DNA from: Serratia sp. DD3
Lineage (GTDB): Bacteria > Pseudomonadota > Gammaproteobacteria > Enterobacterales > Enterobacteriaceae
NCBI RefSeq assembly: GCF_000496755.2
Contig: NZ_AYKS02000042.1
Span: forward strand, 1-27,790
Reading direction: 5' to 3'
DNA: 27,790 bases
Part shown: positions 16,048 through 24,203 of the stretch, piece after piece
Layout: each line of letters begins with the position of its first letter
Position numbering within the stretch: position 1 is the first letter of the stretch
Made by a program: the position numbers and the translations under genes
The notes under the pieces: generated by a model
Databases searched by the model: none
Told to the model about the DNA's origin: nothing
What the model saw: the letters and a program-made list of their open reading frames with translations, nothing else

Positions 16048-16865
16048 GTTTGGGCTGGCATCAAGCATTTGGATATGCAGTGAGATATCGCCGATGTCTG
16101 TGGATGGGGATATTACTGTTTCTTTGCGCTGGGCACACTTGGGCTGGAAATGCCAATGAACGCCAGGGCATTACCTTGCAATCTACGCGCGTTATTTATC
16201 CGGCTAATGAGACCAAAGGGATAACCTTTGCCGTCACTAACGATACTCAGTCGGTGTATTTGGTGCAATCGCGCGTTGAGGACTGGCCGTCTTCACTTGC
16301 TGAACCGGTCGATGCATCCAGTGAGGTGAAAGCGGCTTCCCCGTTTATCGTCCTGCCGCCATTAACTCGCCTAGAGTCCAAGGATACGCTGACATTGCGT
16401 ATTCGTTTGATTGAAAAAACATTACCCGCAGACCGTGAGTCTGTCTTTGCGTTTCAGGTCAAAGCGATCCCGAGCCAAAGTGAAGATGACAAACAGCCTG
16501 AGAGCAATGGGGCTGGGCAAGCGCGCATTATCTTGGCATTACAAAATACCTTGAAGCTGTTCTATCGCCCTGAGGGGTTACCGCCGTATGACGTTAAACA
16601 GGTTGCCCAAGCATTGCAATTTCAGCGTCAGGGAACGCAGCTTGTGGTGACCAATCCTACCGCGTTTTATGCCACGTTTGATGAGTTGTCAGTAGCAGGA
16701 AAGCCCATTGAGGCAGACGCATTATTTAGCATGGTGCCACCGTTGGGGCAGCAAAGTTACCCGTTACCCAACGCGTTGCCTTCAGGCGAAGTTCGCTGGC
16801 GGTTACTTGATGACTATGGTGTCAAGACAGAGCCTGTGACACGCACACTCAATAATAATCGTTGA
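16044..16865 (+). CDS. Fimbrial periplasmic chaperone 3
   Basis: A 273-residue PapD-like chaperone. The N-terminus (RCLWMGILLFLCAGHTWA) is a signal peptide with a longer leader than usual. Core motifs are LQSTRVIYPANETKGITF, PFIVLPPLTRLESKDTLTLRI, the active-site Lys in TLKLFYRPEGLP, and NPTAFYATFDEL. A charged insert (SQSEDDKQPESNGAGQ, about residues 150-165) distinguishes it from the other two. It overlaps chaperone 2 by four bases and is followed eight bases later by the usher. Confidence 0.91.
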   Translation: MSLGWHQAFGYAVRYRRCLWMGILLFLCAGHTWAGNANERQGITLQSTRVIYPANETKGITFAVTNDTQSVYLVQSRVEDWPSSLAEPVDASSEVKAASPFIVLPPLTRLESKDTLTLRIRLIEKTLPADRESVFAFQVKAIPSQSEDDKQPESNGAGQARIILALQNTLKLFYRPEGLPPYDVKQVAQALQFQRQGTQLVVTNPTAFYATFDELSVAGKPIEADALFSMVPPLGQQSYPLPNALPSGEVRWRLLDDYGVKTEPVTRTLNNNR

Positions 16866-16873
16866 GAAGATAG

Positions 16874-19495
16874 ATGATTAGGCCTTATTACACCCAGCCT
16901 TCCTACAGACGGCTAGGTAAAAAAAAGTTTTCGTATCATCCTTTAATGTTTGCCTTATGTTTGGGGTGTCACCCGGTGTTGGCGGATGATTACTTTGACC
17001 CCGCTTTTTTGGGTGAAGCAACACCGGTGGATTTATCGGCATTCTCTAAGCCTGGCGGTGTGGCTGAAGGGGAATACACGGTAGTGGTATTGATCAATCA
17101 GCAGGCCACCGGGGAATTTACGCTGAATTTTCAGAAAAATGCCCAAGGCCAAGTGGTTCCCTTACTCACGATCGCACAGTTGGAACAGTGGGGGGTGGAT
17201 GTCAATAATATTCCGACACTCAAAGCGCTTGACCCCCAGACGGTGATTGATGATTTAGCCTCTTATATTCCTCAGGCGACGACTAAGCTGGATCTTGCCA
17301 ATTCGCGTTTAACTGTCAGCGTGCCACAAATAGCCATGCAGCGTTCCTATGGCAACTGGGCTGATCCCAGTTTATGGGATCACGGCATTCCGGCATTTTT
17401 GACTAACTACAGTATTAGCGCTGGTCGGACAACCAATACGGCGGACGGACAAAGAATACAGAATGATAATATGTTTGCCTCGTTCCGCATGGGGGCTAAT
17501 GTAGGGCCGTGGCGGCAACGCAGTACCATGACCTATACCCAATCCCGTGATAGTGGCGGGGACTATAGCGCTAATCATTCGCAAACCCAATTCTCAAATA
17601 CCTATTTGTCACGTGATCTTCGGGGATTACGTTCAAGCCTGTTGTTGGGAGAAAGCAGTACCGGCAGTGAGATCCTGGACAGTGTGCCTTTCAAGGGGAT
17701 TAAACTAAGCTCGAATGAGCAAATGCTGCCCAATCAGCTACGCGGGTTTGCGCCGATTATAAGCGGGGTCGCCAATAGCAACGCGCGCGTCACGGTGCGC
17801 CAGAACGGGAGCATTGTCTATGAAACCTATGTGGCGCCGGGGCCTTTTGCGATTAATGACATTCAACAATCCGGGATGTCGGGCAATTATGATGTCACCC
17901 TGACCGAAGCGGATGGCACGGTGCGCCAGTTCACTGTGCCTTACTCGTCTTTACCGATGATGTTACGTCCCGGTGGTTGGAAGTATGAATTGACCGGCGG
18001 GCGTTATGACGGAGGTTATACCACTCAGTCACGGGATGCCGATTTTCTCTTGCTGACCGGTGTGTACGGGTTACCGCAAGATGTCACGGTGTACGGTGGG
18101 ACACTGTTGTCCAAAGATTATCGAACTGCCAGTGGTGGCATGGGGATATCGTTGGGCCATATTGGTGCCGTTTCTGTTGATATGACTCACTCTGCCGCGC
18201 AGTTTGAACAAGAGGGTACCCAAACTGGGCAATCTTACCGTGTGCGCTATTCTAAAAGCCTGTTATCAACCGGGACTGCGGTTGATTTAACGGCATTACG
18301 CTATTCGACCAAGCATTATTACAGTTTCAGTGAATTTAATAGTGAGGGATATCAATTAAGTGAGGGGGTGACTCCGTGGGTGGCACAACGTCGGCGTAGC
18401 AGCCTCCAAATCCAGTTAAGTCAGCAGATGGGAGATTGGGGGGCATTGGATTTCCGGGCTAATCGAGACGATTACTGGGGTAGTGACCGAAGCTTGAGGG
18501 GGGTGTCTCTGGGCTACAGTAATAATATCCACGGGATTAACTATGGTATTAATTACAATATTGACCGGGTGAAAAGTAGTTCGGGGTACTGGCCGGAAAA
18601 TCGCCAAATCTCGCTGAATATCAGTATACCCTTTAGCATGTTGGGCTCCTCACCGATACTGCAATCTCACTATGCGACGACATCAATCACCCATGACAAC
18701 CGTGGGCAGACGCAGAGCCAAACGGGGCTGAGTGGCCATTTACCGAACAGCAATGTGAATTACAATTTATCGCAAAGCTGGGGTAATCAAGGGCAAGCGG
18801 CAAACAGTAATCTCAATGTGGGCTATCTGGGAAGCAAAGGGACACTGAGCACCGGGTATAGTTACAGCCATCAATCAAATAGCCTAAATATGACCGCCAG
18901 TGGAGGGGTATTGGTACATGCAGAGGGGGTCACTCTGTCCAATACGCTGGGGGATTCAGTGGCACTTGTCAGTGCCCCTGATGCATTTGGGGTGAAAACC
19001 AATAGCAGCAATGCGATTACTGATTGGCGAGGTTATGCGGTTGTTCCTTATCTTTCGGCTTATACCAGAAACAATGTCGGGCTTGATCCGAGTAGTTTAC
19101 CTGACGATATCGAATTAGTGCGTTCCAATATCAATGTGTATCCGACGCAAGGTGCGGTAGTTAAGGCGACTTTCGCTACCCGTGTCGGTTATCAGGCATT
19201 GATTACCTTAAGACATGATCAAGGTATGGTTCCTTTTGGGGCCATCGCATCGTTAATGGGCGTCCGACCAGGGGAAGAAAATAGTGCGATTGTCGGGGAT
19301 AATGGCCTGGTCTATATGAGTGGGTTACCGAAATCCGGCAGTATTGTGGTGAAGTGGGGGAATATATCCTCGCAACGCTGTACGGCAATCTTTGACGAAA
19401 AATCATTAGCCCTTAATCCTGATAGTGGTATTCGCCAGGTGACATTGAGATGTTTATTTGAAGTGCCTGAAATTCAAGTGGCAAGTAACGGCTAG
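16874..19495 (+). CDS. Fimbrial outer-membrane usher
   Basis: An 873-residue usher that recruits chaperone-pilin complexes and threads the fimbria through the outer membrane. A signal peptide ends near PVLADDYFDPAFLGE. The N-terminal domain holds AEGEYTVVVLINQQATGEF. The barrel and plug contain SNEQMLPNQLRGFAPIISGVA, QNGSIVYETYVAPGPFAINDI and FTVPYSSLPMMLRPGGWKYELTGG. The C-terminal domain has the cysteine pair in QRCTAIF and TLRCLFEVPE. Length is typical (800-900). The frame is uninterrupted. Confidence 0.96.
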   Translation: MIRPYYTQPSYRRLGKKKFSYHPLMFALCLGCHPVLADDYFDPAFLGEATPVDLSAFSKPGGVAEGEYTVVVLINQQATGEFTLNFQKNAQGQVVPLLTIAQLEQWGVDVNNIPTLKALDPQTVIDDLASYIPQATTKLDLANSRLTVSVPQIAMQRSYGNWADPSLWDHGIPAFLTNYSISAGRTTNTADGQRIQNDNMFASFRMGANVGPWRQRSTMTYTQSRDSGGDYSANHSQTQFSNTYLSRDLRGLRSSLLLGESSTGSEILDSVPFKGIKLSSNEQMLPNQLRGFAPIISGVANSNARVTVRQNGSIVYETYVAPGPFAINDIQQSGMSGNYDVTLTEADGTVRQFTVPYSSLPMMLRPGGWKYELTGGRYDGGYTTQSRDADFLLLTGVYGLPQDVTVYGGTLLSKDYRTASGGMGISLGHIGAVSVDMTHSAAQFEQEGTQTGQSYRVRYSKSLLSTGTAVDLTALRYSTKHYYSFSEFNSEGYQLSEGVTPWVAQRRRSSLQIQLSQQMGDWGALDFRANRDDYWGSDRSLRGVSLGYSNNIHGINYGINYNIDRVKSSSGYWPENRQISLNISIPFSMLGSSPILQSHYATTSITHDNRGQTQSQTGLSGHLPNSNVNYNLSQSWGNQGQAANSNLNVGYLGSKGTLSTGYSYSHQSNSLNMTASGGVLVHAEGVTLSNTLGDSVALVSAPDAFGVKTNSSNAITDWRGYAVVPYLSAYTRNNVGLDPSSLPDDIELVRSNINVYPTQGAVVKATFATRVGYQALITLRHDQGMVPFGAIASLMGVRPGEENSAIVGDNGLVYMSGLPKSGSIVVKWGNISSQRCTAIFDEKSLALNPDSGIRQVTLRCLFEVPEIQVASNG

Positions 19496-19683
19496 CCGAA
19501 TTTGGTGACATAAATGAATACTAAAATAGACACTGCCATTGGTTTTCTTGGGCAACAGAAAGGGTTAATAGCGCAAGCTAAAATTAATCTATTTTTTATT
19601 TTATTAAACTGAACTTATTTATCGTGGTGTTTTTAGAACGCTATAAGTTTATATTTAACACTAGCAATGACAGGATAAGGATA

Positions 19684-20898
19684 ATGAAAAATATTACCAT
19701 GCCCTATTCAGGTTTAGTCTCTCGACGCGTGAAACGTCAGTTTTTGTGGTTGAGACAGGGCGCGGTGGGTGGAGTCGCTCTTTTCATGCTTTGTCCTGCT
19801 TTTGCGGTTGATTATATCGTTTTCCCCGGGAGTGTGATGCAGCTGACTACCATTAACGGGCAGCTTAGCGGCGGGACCGGCACGACAATTACCACCTCAA
19901 GCTATTCTTTGCGTATGGCGGGTGGTGGGCTGACAACCGCTAGTATTGATAGCTCCTGTCAAGTACCCGTCACGGTAAATGGTTATACCGGGACCGCGGC
20001 AGTGGGTGGGCGCAATGATATTGTGGTGGGGGTAACGGGTACCAGTAGCGGGGCGAAAGTTAATATCGGCACCACATCTGCGGCGGTGTCTGGTAAGCAA
20101 AATATCTACTCCATTGCGGGCAGTTGGGACAAGTATGGCAAAATAAGTTCATCCACCGCATCCGCAGCGAGTTTGGGCCGGAATTGCCTCTATCCGTCGG
20201 GGGCCCCAAGCAGTGGGAGTATATATTATACTGGCGCCGCTAATGCGAATGCAGGGAATGTTCCTGCCACCCTTAATTTGAATATCTGGGCTTATATTGG
20301 CCCTAATGTTCCCTATGGAACTTATAACTTGACGCAATTATTTTTTCGTCAGGGAGTTTCAACCTCGACTGCAGCATTGGTTTCAAGTAAAGCTATTCTC
20401 AATCCAGGTGATAGGCTGATTGTTAGAGCGCCCCCTTGTTCGTTAGGTGTGGGCAAAAGTACGGTCACTTTTACTAACCTGTCGACATCTTCCGATATGT
20501 CAGCATCAGTCGGTGATAGCTTATCCGTGAATTGTACTGGCAGCTCAGTCAGTGCTAAAGCCTATGTTAGAGCCACTGGGATAACAGGAACGGCAACGGC
20601 TGATCTGTATGGGTTGGGGCTGATCAATAGTGATACCAAACAATCAAAGGTGGATGGTACCGGAATCATTGTCCGTGGTGAACTGGGAAACTCCCGCGCA
20701 AAAAACTGTTCGGGAGGTAGGGAGGCAAGTTCAGTTTTATTTGCTCCACAATCATTATTGCCGGGATATTATGTGTTCGATCTCTCTGCCACTAGCCGTA
20801 ATATCGCAATCCCACTGGAGTGGTACGCCTGTACAACATCTAAGACTGTGCCAGGAAAATACACTGGGGCGGTAACGCTGGGTATCACTTATCAGTAA
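19684..20898 (+). CDS. Fimbrial tip adhesin / two-domain minor pilin
   Basis: A 404-residue secreted protein, about twice pilin size, last in the operon. The ATG at 19684 follows AGGATAAGGAT. The signal peptide has an unusually long basic lead and ends near LCPAFA (residue 41). Residues about 42-250 form a Gly/Ser/Thr-rich receptor-type domain (QLSGGTGTTITTSSY, IYYTGAANANAGNVP). From about 265 a pilin domain begins (PPCSLGVGKSTVTFTNLS) with cysteines in VNCTGS, KNCSGG and YACTTS, and ends with VTLGITYQ. The 188-base gap after the usher may hold its own promoter. The receptor is unknown. Confidence 0.82.
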   Translation: MKNITMPYSGLVSRRVKRQFLWLRQGAVGGVALFMLCPAFAVDYIVFPGSVMQLTTINGQLSGGTGTTITTSSYSLRMAGGGLTTASIDSSCQVPVTVNGYTGTAAVGGRNDIVVGVTGTSSGAKVNIGTTSAAVSGKQNIYSIAGSWDKYGKISSSTASAASLGRNCLYPSGAPSSGSIYYTGAANANAGNVPATLNLNIWAYIGPNVPYGTYNLTQLFFRQGVSTSTAALVSSKAILNPGDRLIVRAPPCSLGVGKSTVTFTNLSTSSDMSASVGDSLSVNCTGSSVSAKAYVRATGITGTATADLYGLGLINSDTKQSKVDGTGIIVRGELGNSRAKNCSGGREASSVLFAPQSLLPGYYVFDLSATSRNIAIPLEWYACTTSKTVPGKYTGAVTLGITYQ

Positions 20899-20950
20899 AT
20901 GGCTGTTTTATGCCAACCGATAGAATACCGTTTAGCGGCCAGCGCCATAT

Positions 20951-20990
20951 CTGGCTCTCTGTATCACAATACAGTGATGCAGAGAGCCAG
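20951..20990. terminator. Bidirectional terminator-like hairpin between convergent genes
   Basis: CTGGCTCTCTGTATCAC (20951-20967) pairs with the reverse complement at 20974-20990 around the loop AATACA, with one T-G position in a 17-bp stem. It sits between the end of the fimbrial operon and the end of the convergent polygalacturonase gene. Neither side has a strong T-run. Confidence 0.65.
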
Positions 20991-21027
20991 GAGATAAACC
21001 TACGGCTGAGGTTAGATTAAGTCACCT

Positions 21028-23103
21028 TTAATTTGTTGCAGCTTCATAAGTCAGCACTTCATCTGCCTGCGTGGTCAGGGTGATGTTATTGACTGAGTCA
21101 TGTAGCAAAACATCTTGTATATAGCTGAAGCTCCATGCCTTTTGTGTATCAAGATAAGTTACATTATCGAATTGGCTGTTATGTAGAAAGGAGATATTGG
21201 TCGCAATGGCGTGGTTAAATCTGACATTTTCAAAATGCAGATTTTGATGATAAGCATCACGTGGGAAAGTGAAGCCATAAGCCGCTTCCATCTCCGCAAC
21301 GGTCATACCGTCAACCAAAATGCTATTTTGGGTACCCCCATCAATGCTGATATTTTGTACTTGTACATCACGAAATTGTGCCGGTTCTGATGCAGGCACC
21401 GCGTCATTAACATCGGAAGCGTACTTGATAGTAAAGATAAACGGTTGCTTGCCAAGGGATGACATCGCATTGTCGCGAAATACTACATTACGTGCACCAC
21501 CACCATAGTAAGGGCGGCTTTTCATCCGTAGACCAACATCGGTCAGGTACATCACATTATCTTCCGCCAGAATATTCTCGATCCAGGCACCAGTGTGGCT
21601 ACCAGCGACAACGGCCCCGTGACCATTACGGAAATAGTTATTGAAAATCCAGGTGCCACTTTGCGGCGGTTGGTGATACTCCTCAACTCCTGCGCCGAAA
21701 CCTGCCGCGAAGTTTACGCAGTCATCGCCAGTATCGAAGAAGCTGTTAAACACCATGGCGTTCTGGCTATTACCAAACTCCAGCCCATCGGCGTTATTGG
21801 CATCGTAGGTTTTATTAATAATGCCATTGATGGCGATATTCTCGTTTTCCAACATCATGATGCCATGATAGGCCGGGTTTAATATGGTCAATTGGCCAAT
21901 ATAGAGATTCTCAACACCGCGTAAGGTGATTAAGCTGGAGCGTCGGTTACTGTATGCGGTACTGGCAGGCAGACCATCAGCAATCCCCTGTGCAGTTTGT
22001 GCCGCGGCGAGAATACCGTCCGTATTGACCTTATTGACATTACTGGCACGATATTGTGGCAGCGTGTTACCCGTTTCATCGGTGAGATTTTCTGGGCCAC
22101 CCGCTTTGATGCCGCGTACCCAGCCATTGCCGTCAATGGTTCCCTGACCAACAATGCGAATATTCTTGAAGGTACCGGCATGGGCAGAGCCAGTATCATT
22201 GGGCTTTAGCGCATTAATCAATGATGGCGGACGTTTTGGCAGTGGGGCAGGGAGCTGATAAGGATAGAGGTAATAGCCTTTTTCCAGCGGGTAATCGTCA
22301 GGGGATGCCGACCCTAGCAAAGTGGCATTGGCGGTGATTTCCAGCGTCATATCACTGTGTAAGAACAGTGCGCCGGTTTTAAAGGTGCCCGGGGGAATGA
22401 GCACTTTACAGCCTTGTGGATACAGTTCAATGGTGCAGCTATCAATGGCCTTTTGGATTGCCGCGGTATCCAGTGTCGTACCATCACCTACTGCGCCGTA
22501 GTTTTGGATATTGACTACTTGGGGCGCGGTGGGGGTTGTAAATGCCAGTGGTAAACTTTCTACCGATTCGGTTCCATCAGCATAAACTGCACGTACCGTA
22601 AATTGGTAGGTGGTTTCAGGCGTTAAGTTCTGAACAGTAAAATTATGCAGGCTGATTTTGCTATGCCACTGATTAGGATCTCGGTTTTGATAAAAACTAT
22701 CGATATAGGGCTTAGCCGGTGAGTAGGCATCGTGGTTGGCTTTGGTGCCACCAAGCAATTTGCCATTCATATAGACGTTATAATCGCTGATATTGTTGTA
22801 TTGTTGCGGCTTGTTCCATACTAGCACCACACTATGTTCATCATAGGCAAGTGGCGGAATACGCACATTTTGTGGTGCGGCAGAGCGATCAACGGGGGAG
22901 TCTGAATTCGAGTTCTCGTTTGAGTTCGAGTTCGAATTCTCGTTTGAGTTTTCGCTTGAGTTTGAGTTTGAGTTTGAGTTTTCGTTCGAGTTCGCGTTTG
23001 AGTTCATGTTTGAACTCGAGCCATTATCGCACCCACTAACTAATACACTGAATACCAGGGGTAGACAGCAGGCAATACGGCGAGAAAATAAAAAACCAGA
23101 CAT
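21028..23103 (-). CDS. Exo-poly-alpha-galacturonosidase, GH28, lipoprotein with FN3 domain
   Basis: A 691-residue pectin-degrading enzyme of glycoside hydrolase family 28, resembling PehX of Dickeya and the Yersinia enterocolitica exo-enzyme. I start it at the minus-strand ATG at 23103 (MSGFLFSRR), with GGAG ten bases upstream; a TTG 12 bases earlier is in frame. A lipoprotein signal ends in VSG-C25, followed by D26. Residues about 28-69 are an Asn/Ser/Glu repeat linker, about 74-190 an FN3 domain (APQNVRIPPLAYDEHSVVLVW), and about 195-691 the right-handed beta-helix. Catalytic motifs are NADG (D439), GDDC (D460, D461), GHG (H495) and RMK (R526, K528). Regulation by KdgR is plausible from the operator upstream. 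The gene is intact. Confidence 0.94.
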   Translation of the reverse strand: MSGFLFSRRIACCLPLVFSVLVSGCDNGSSSNMNSNANSNENSNSNSNSSENSNENSNSNSNENSNSDSPVDRSAAPQNVRIPPLAYDEHSVVLVWNKPQQYNNISDYNVYMNGKLLGGTKANHDAYSPAKPYIDSFYQNRDPNQWHSKISLHNFTVQNLTPETTYQFTVRAVYADGTESVESLPLAFTTPTAPQVVNIQNYGAVGDGTTLDTAAIQKAIDSCTIELYPQGCKVLIPPGTFKTGALFLHSDMTLEITANATLLGSASPDDYPLEKGYYLYPYQLPAPLPKRPPSLINALKPNDTGSAHAGTFKNIRIVGQGTIDGNGWVRGIKAGGPENLTDETGNTLPQYRASNVNKVNTDGILAAAQTAQGIADGLPASTAYSNRRSSLITLRGVENLYIGQLTILNPAYHGIMMLENENIAINGIINKTYDANNADGLEFGNSQNAMVFNSFFDTGDDCVNFAAGFGAGVEEYHQPPQSGTWIFNNYFRNGHGAVVAGSHTGAWIENILAEDNVMYLTDVGLRMKSRPYYGGGARNVVFRDNAMSSLGKQPFIFTIKYASDVNDAVPASEPAQFRDVQVQNISIDGGTQNSILVDGMTVAEMEAAYGFTFPRDAYHQNLHFENVRFNHAIATNISFLHNSQFDNVTYLDTQKAWSFSYIQDVLLHDSVNNITLTTQADEVLTYEAATN
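22908..23012. repeat. Degenerate hexanucleotide repeat encoding the Asn/Ser/Glu linker
   Basis: On the plus strand the units are variants of GAGTTY and TCGTTT. On the minus strand they encode NSNSNEN-type repeats of the lipoprotein linker. All units are multiples of three, so slippage would change linker length in frame without disrupting the enzyme. Confidence 0.85.
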
Positions 23104-23126
23104 ACTCTTCTCCAATCAGGTTAACG

Positions 23127-23142
23127 TGATGTTTAAACATCA
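23127..23142. promoter_or_regulatory. Perfect 16-bp palindrome in the polygalacturonase 5' leader
   Basis: TGATGTTTAAACATCA is an exact palindrome 23 bases upstream of the start codon and overlaps the region just before the ribosome site. It could be a dimeric repressor site or an mRNA stem that influences translation. Confidence 0.6.
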
Positions 23143-23210
23143 TTTTTCTGGAAAAAAATTCTATTTTTTGATTGCCGCAGTGGCCAGTATCGATAAGCGG
23201 CATCACGGCA

Positions 23211-23239
23211 ATAATGTAGTTTTATTTATTGAAATACAA
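23211..23239 (-). promoter_or_regulatory. Putative polygalacturonase promoter
   Basis: On the minus strand TTGTAT (23239-23234) and CATTAT (23216-23211) are separated by 17 bases. They lie 108 bases upstream of the start codon. The -35 overlaps the inverted repeat at 23229-23245. Confidence 0.5.
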
Positions 23240-23245
23240 TTTCAA
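23229..23245. promoter_or_regulatory. Putative KdgR operator
   Basis: TTGAAATACAATTTCAA is a perfect 7-bp inverted repeat with a 3-bp spacer. Its GAAAY-N3-RTTTC core matches my memory of KdgR boxes that control pectin genes in Dickeya and Yersinia. It overlaps the putative -35, so binding would block transcription. Confidence 0.5.
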
Positions 23246-23438
23246 AAAATAGAAAATATCATTCTTTTTTTGATTAAAATCGATTTTTTGTTTGTTATTG
23301 TCAGGGAGATCACAGAGGAGGGGAAGGGGGGTAACGCTGCGATATCAGCCGCACCGCTAAGGGTGTTCAAGAATAGATCGCTATGAACGGAAAATGTTCA
23401 CTCAGAATGTCAGACAGCGTTTTATTGAAAAGTGGGGG

Positions 23439-23467
23439 TTGCCAAGGCAAAACGATTGGTACATAAT
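23439..23467 (+). promoter_or_regulatory. Putative tRNA-Gly promoter (copy 2)
   Basis: TTGCCA (23439-23444), 17 bp, CATAAT (23462-23467): the counterpart of the element at 8317-8345. It lies about 170 bases before the tRNA, longer than in copy 1. Confidence 0.4.
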
Positions 23468-23635
23468 GCGGCCCACATTGGCAGTGAATGTTCAAAAGCA
23501 TTTAATATCAATGTGTTAAATTAGAGCTTGAGTTATTTGCCGGCTCAAAATACGTAAATCATGCTGTTGAACAACAGATGACGCAGTAATAAGTAAGCTA
23601 GTTATAAGTCAATGATAAGATAGTACCTATGCGAC

Positions 23636-23711
<76 letters not shown>

Positions 23712-23982
23712 ATTCTTCTTCCAGTGGAAGCTTTTTGGTTCCACAACTCATTGAAATAAAATCGTAAATCTTCTCGTAACTTCCATGCAATAACATGGGA
23801 ATGTACTCAAACTCAGATCATTTAAGTCCACTGACAACACCCTCGAGCCTATTTAGTAGCTCAATCGGACAATTTTCCTCATCAACAGTCTGTAGCTACC
23901 TTTAATGGCAGTGCGTGTCTGCTTCCTATTCCTCTTCACCAGAACCACAACTGAAAACCAATATAGATGAGAGCAACCCGCA
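23712..23982 (+). repeat. tRNA-to-integrase leader, copy C (diverged)
   Basis: The same 271-base arrangement as copies A and B, but clearly older or from a different element. CCAGTG, CATGCAATAACATGG-type changes, AGCTCAATCGGACAATTTTCC, CTACCTTTAATGGCAGT, GAAAACCAATA and GATGAGAG align in order. Stops close the 72-codon frame seen in A and B. Confidence 0.7.
23724..23744 (+). terminator. Hairpin 12 nt after tRNA-Gly copy 2
   Basis: GTGGAA (23724-23729) pairs with TTCCAC (23739-23744) around GCTTTTTGG. It has the same position and span as the hairpin after copy 1 but different stem bases, so the structure rather than the sequence is preserved. Confidence 0.4.
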
Positions 23983-24034
23983 ATGGCTCACCTGACCGAT
24001 TTAGCCGTTTGCCGTGCCAGAACTACCCGCAAAC
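23983..24034 (+). pseudogene. Integrase 5' end scar (copy C)
   Basis: ATG at 23983 encodes MAHLTDLAVCRARTTRK, the N-terminal start of a P4-type integrase (compare VYLIDLAVRRARTTG at 8790). The reading then passes into unrelated sequence. It is 272 bases from the second tRNA end. Confidence 0.8.
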
Positions 24035-24117
24035 TATTTCATCCATCAATATCAATAAATTGCTGTTGTTGTCATGACCCTGAATTAGGTCATCCGTAAT
24101 CTGTTGATCAGCTATAC

Positions 24118-24150
24118 AAAAAGAGCCCACAGTGTTTCCACTGTGGGCTC
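24118..24150 (-). terminator. Rho-independent terminator of the giant adhesin gene
   Basis: On the minus strand a perfect 12-bp stem, GAGCCCACAGTG and its complement (24123-24134 with 24139-24150), encloses a four-base loop. TTTTTGT follows directly. It lies 36 bases past the stop codon of the adhesin gene. Confidence 0.93.
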
Positions 24151-24157
24151 CCAATTT

Positions 24158-24203
24158 ATTGGTTAGACAATAATTTGGTTATTGGTTAGACAATAATTTG
24201 GTT
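24158..24203. repeat. 23-bp tandem duplication across the adhesin stop codon
   Basis: ATTGGTTAGACAATAATTTGGTT occurs twice back to back (24158-24180 and 24181-24203). On the minus strand each copy encodes NQIIV plus the stop. The second copy therefore lies in the 3' leader, and a natural duplicate of the C-terminus follows the real one. Confidence 0.9.

Larger units (their letters stand above)
23104..23438 (-). other. Upstream region of the polygalacturonase gene
   Basis: Non-coding. It holds the promoter, a KdgR-like operator and a palindrome (listed separately), plus an imperfect inverted repeat of ATTGCCG and CGGCAAT around 23170-23212. From about 23365 it becomes the duplicated tRNA-Gly upstream block shared with 8243-8442. 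Confidence 0.55.

Noticed and set aside
22851..23039. Serine/arginine-rich open frame on the plus strand opposite the polygalacturonase linker
   Set aside because: It is the antisense reading of the hexanucleotide repeat and has no independent coding evidence.
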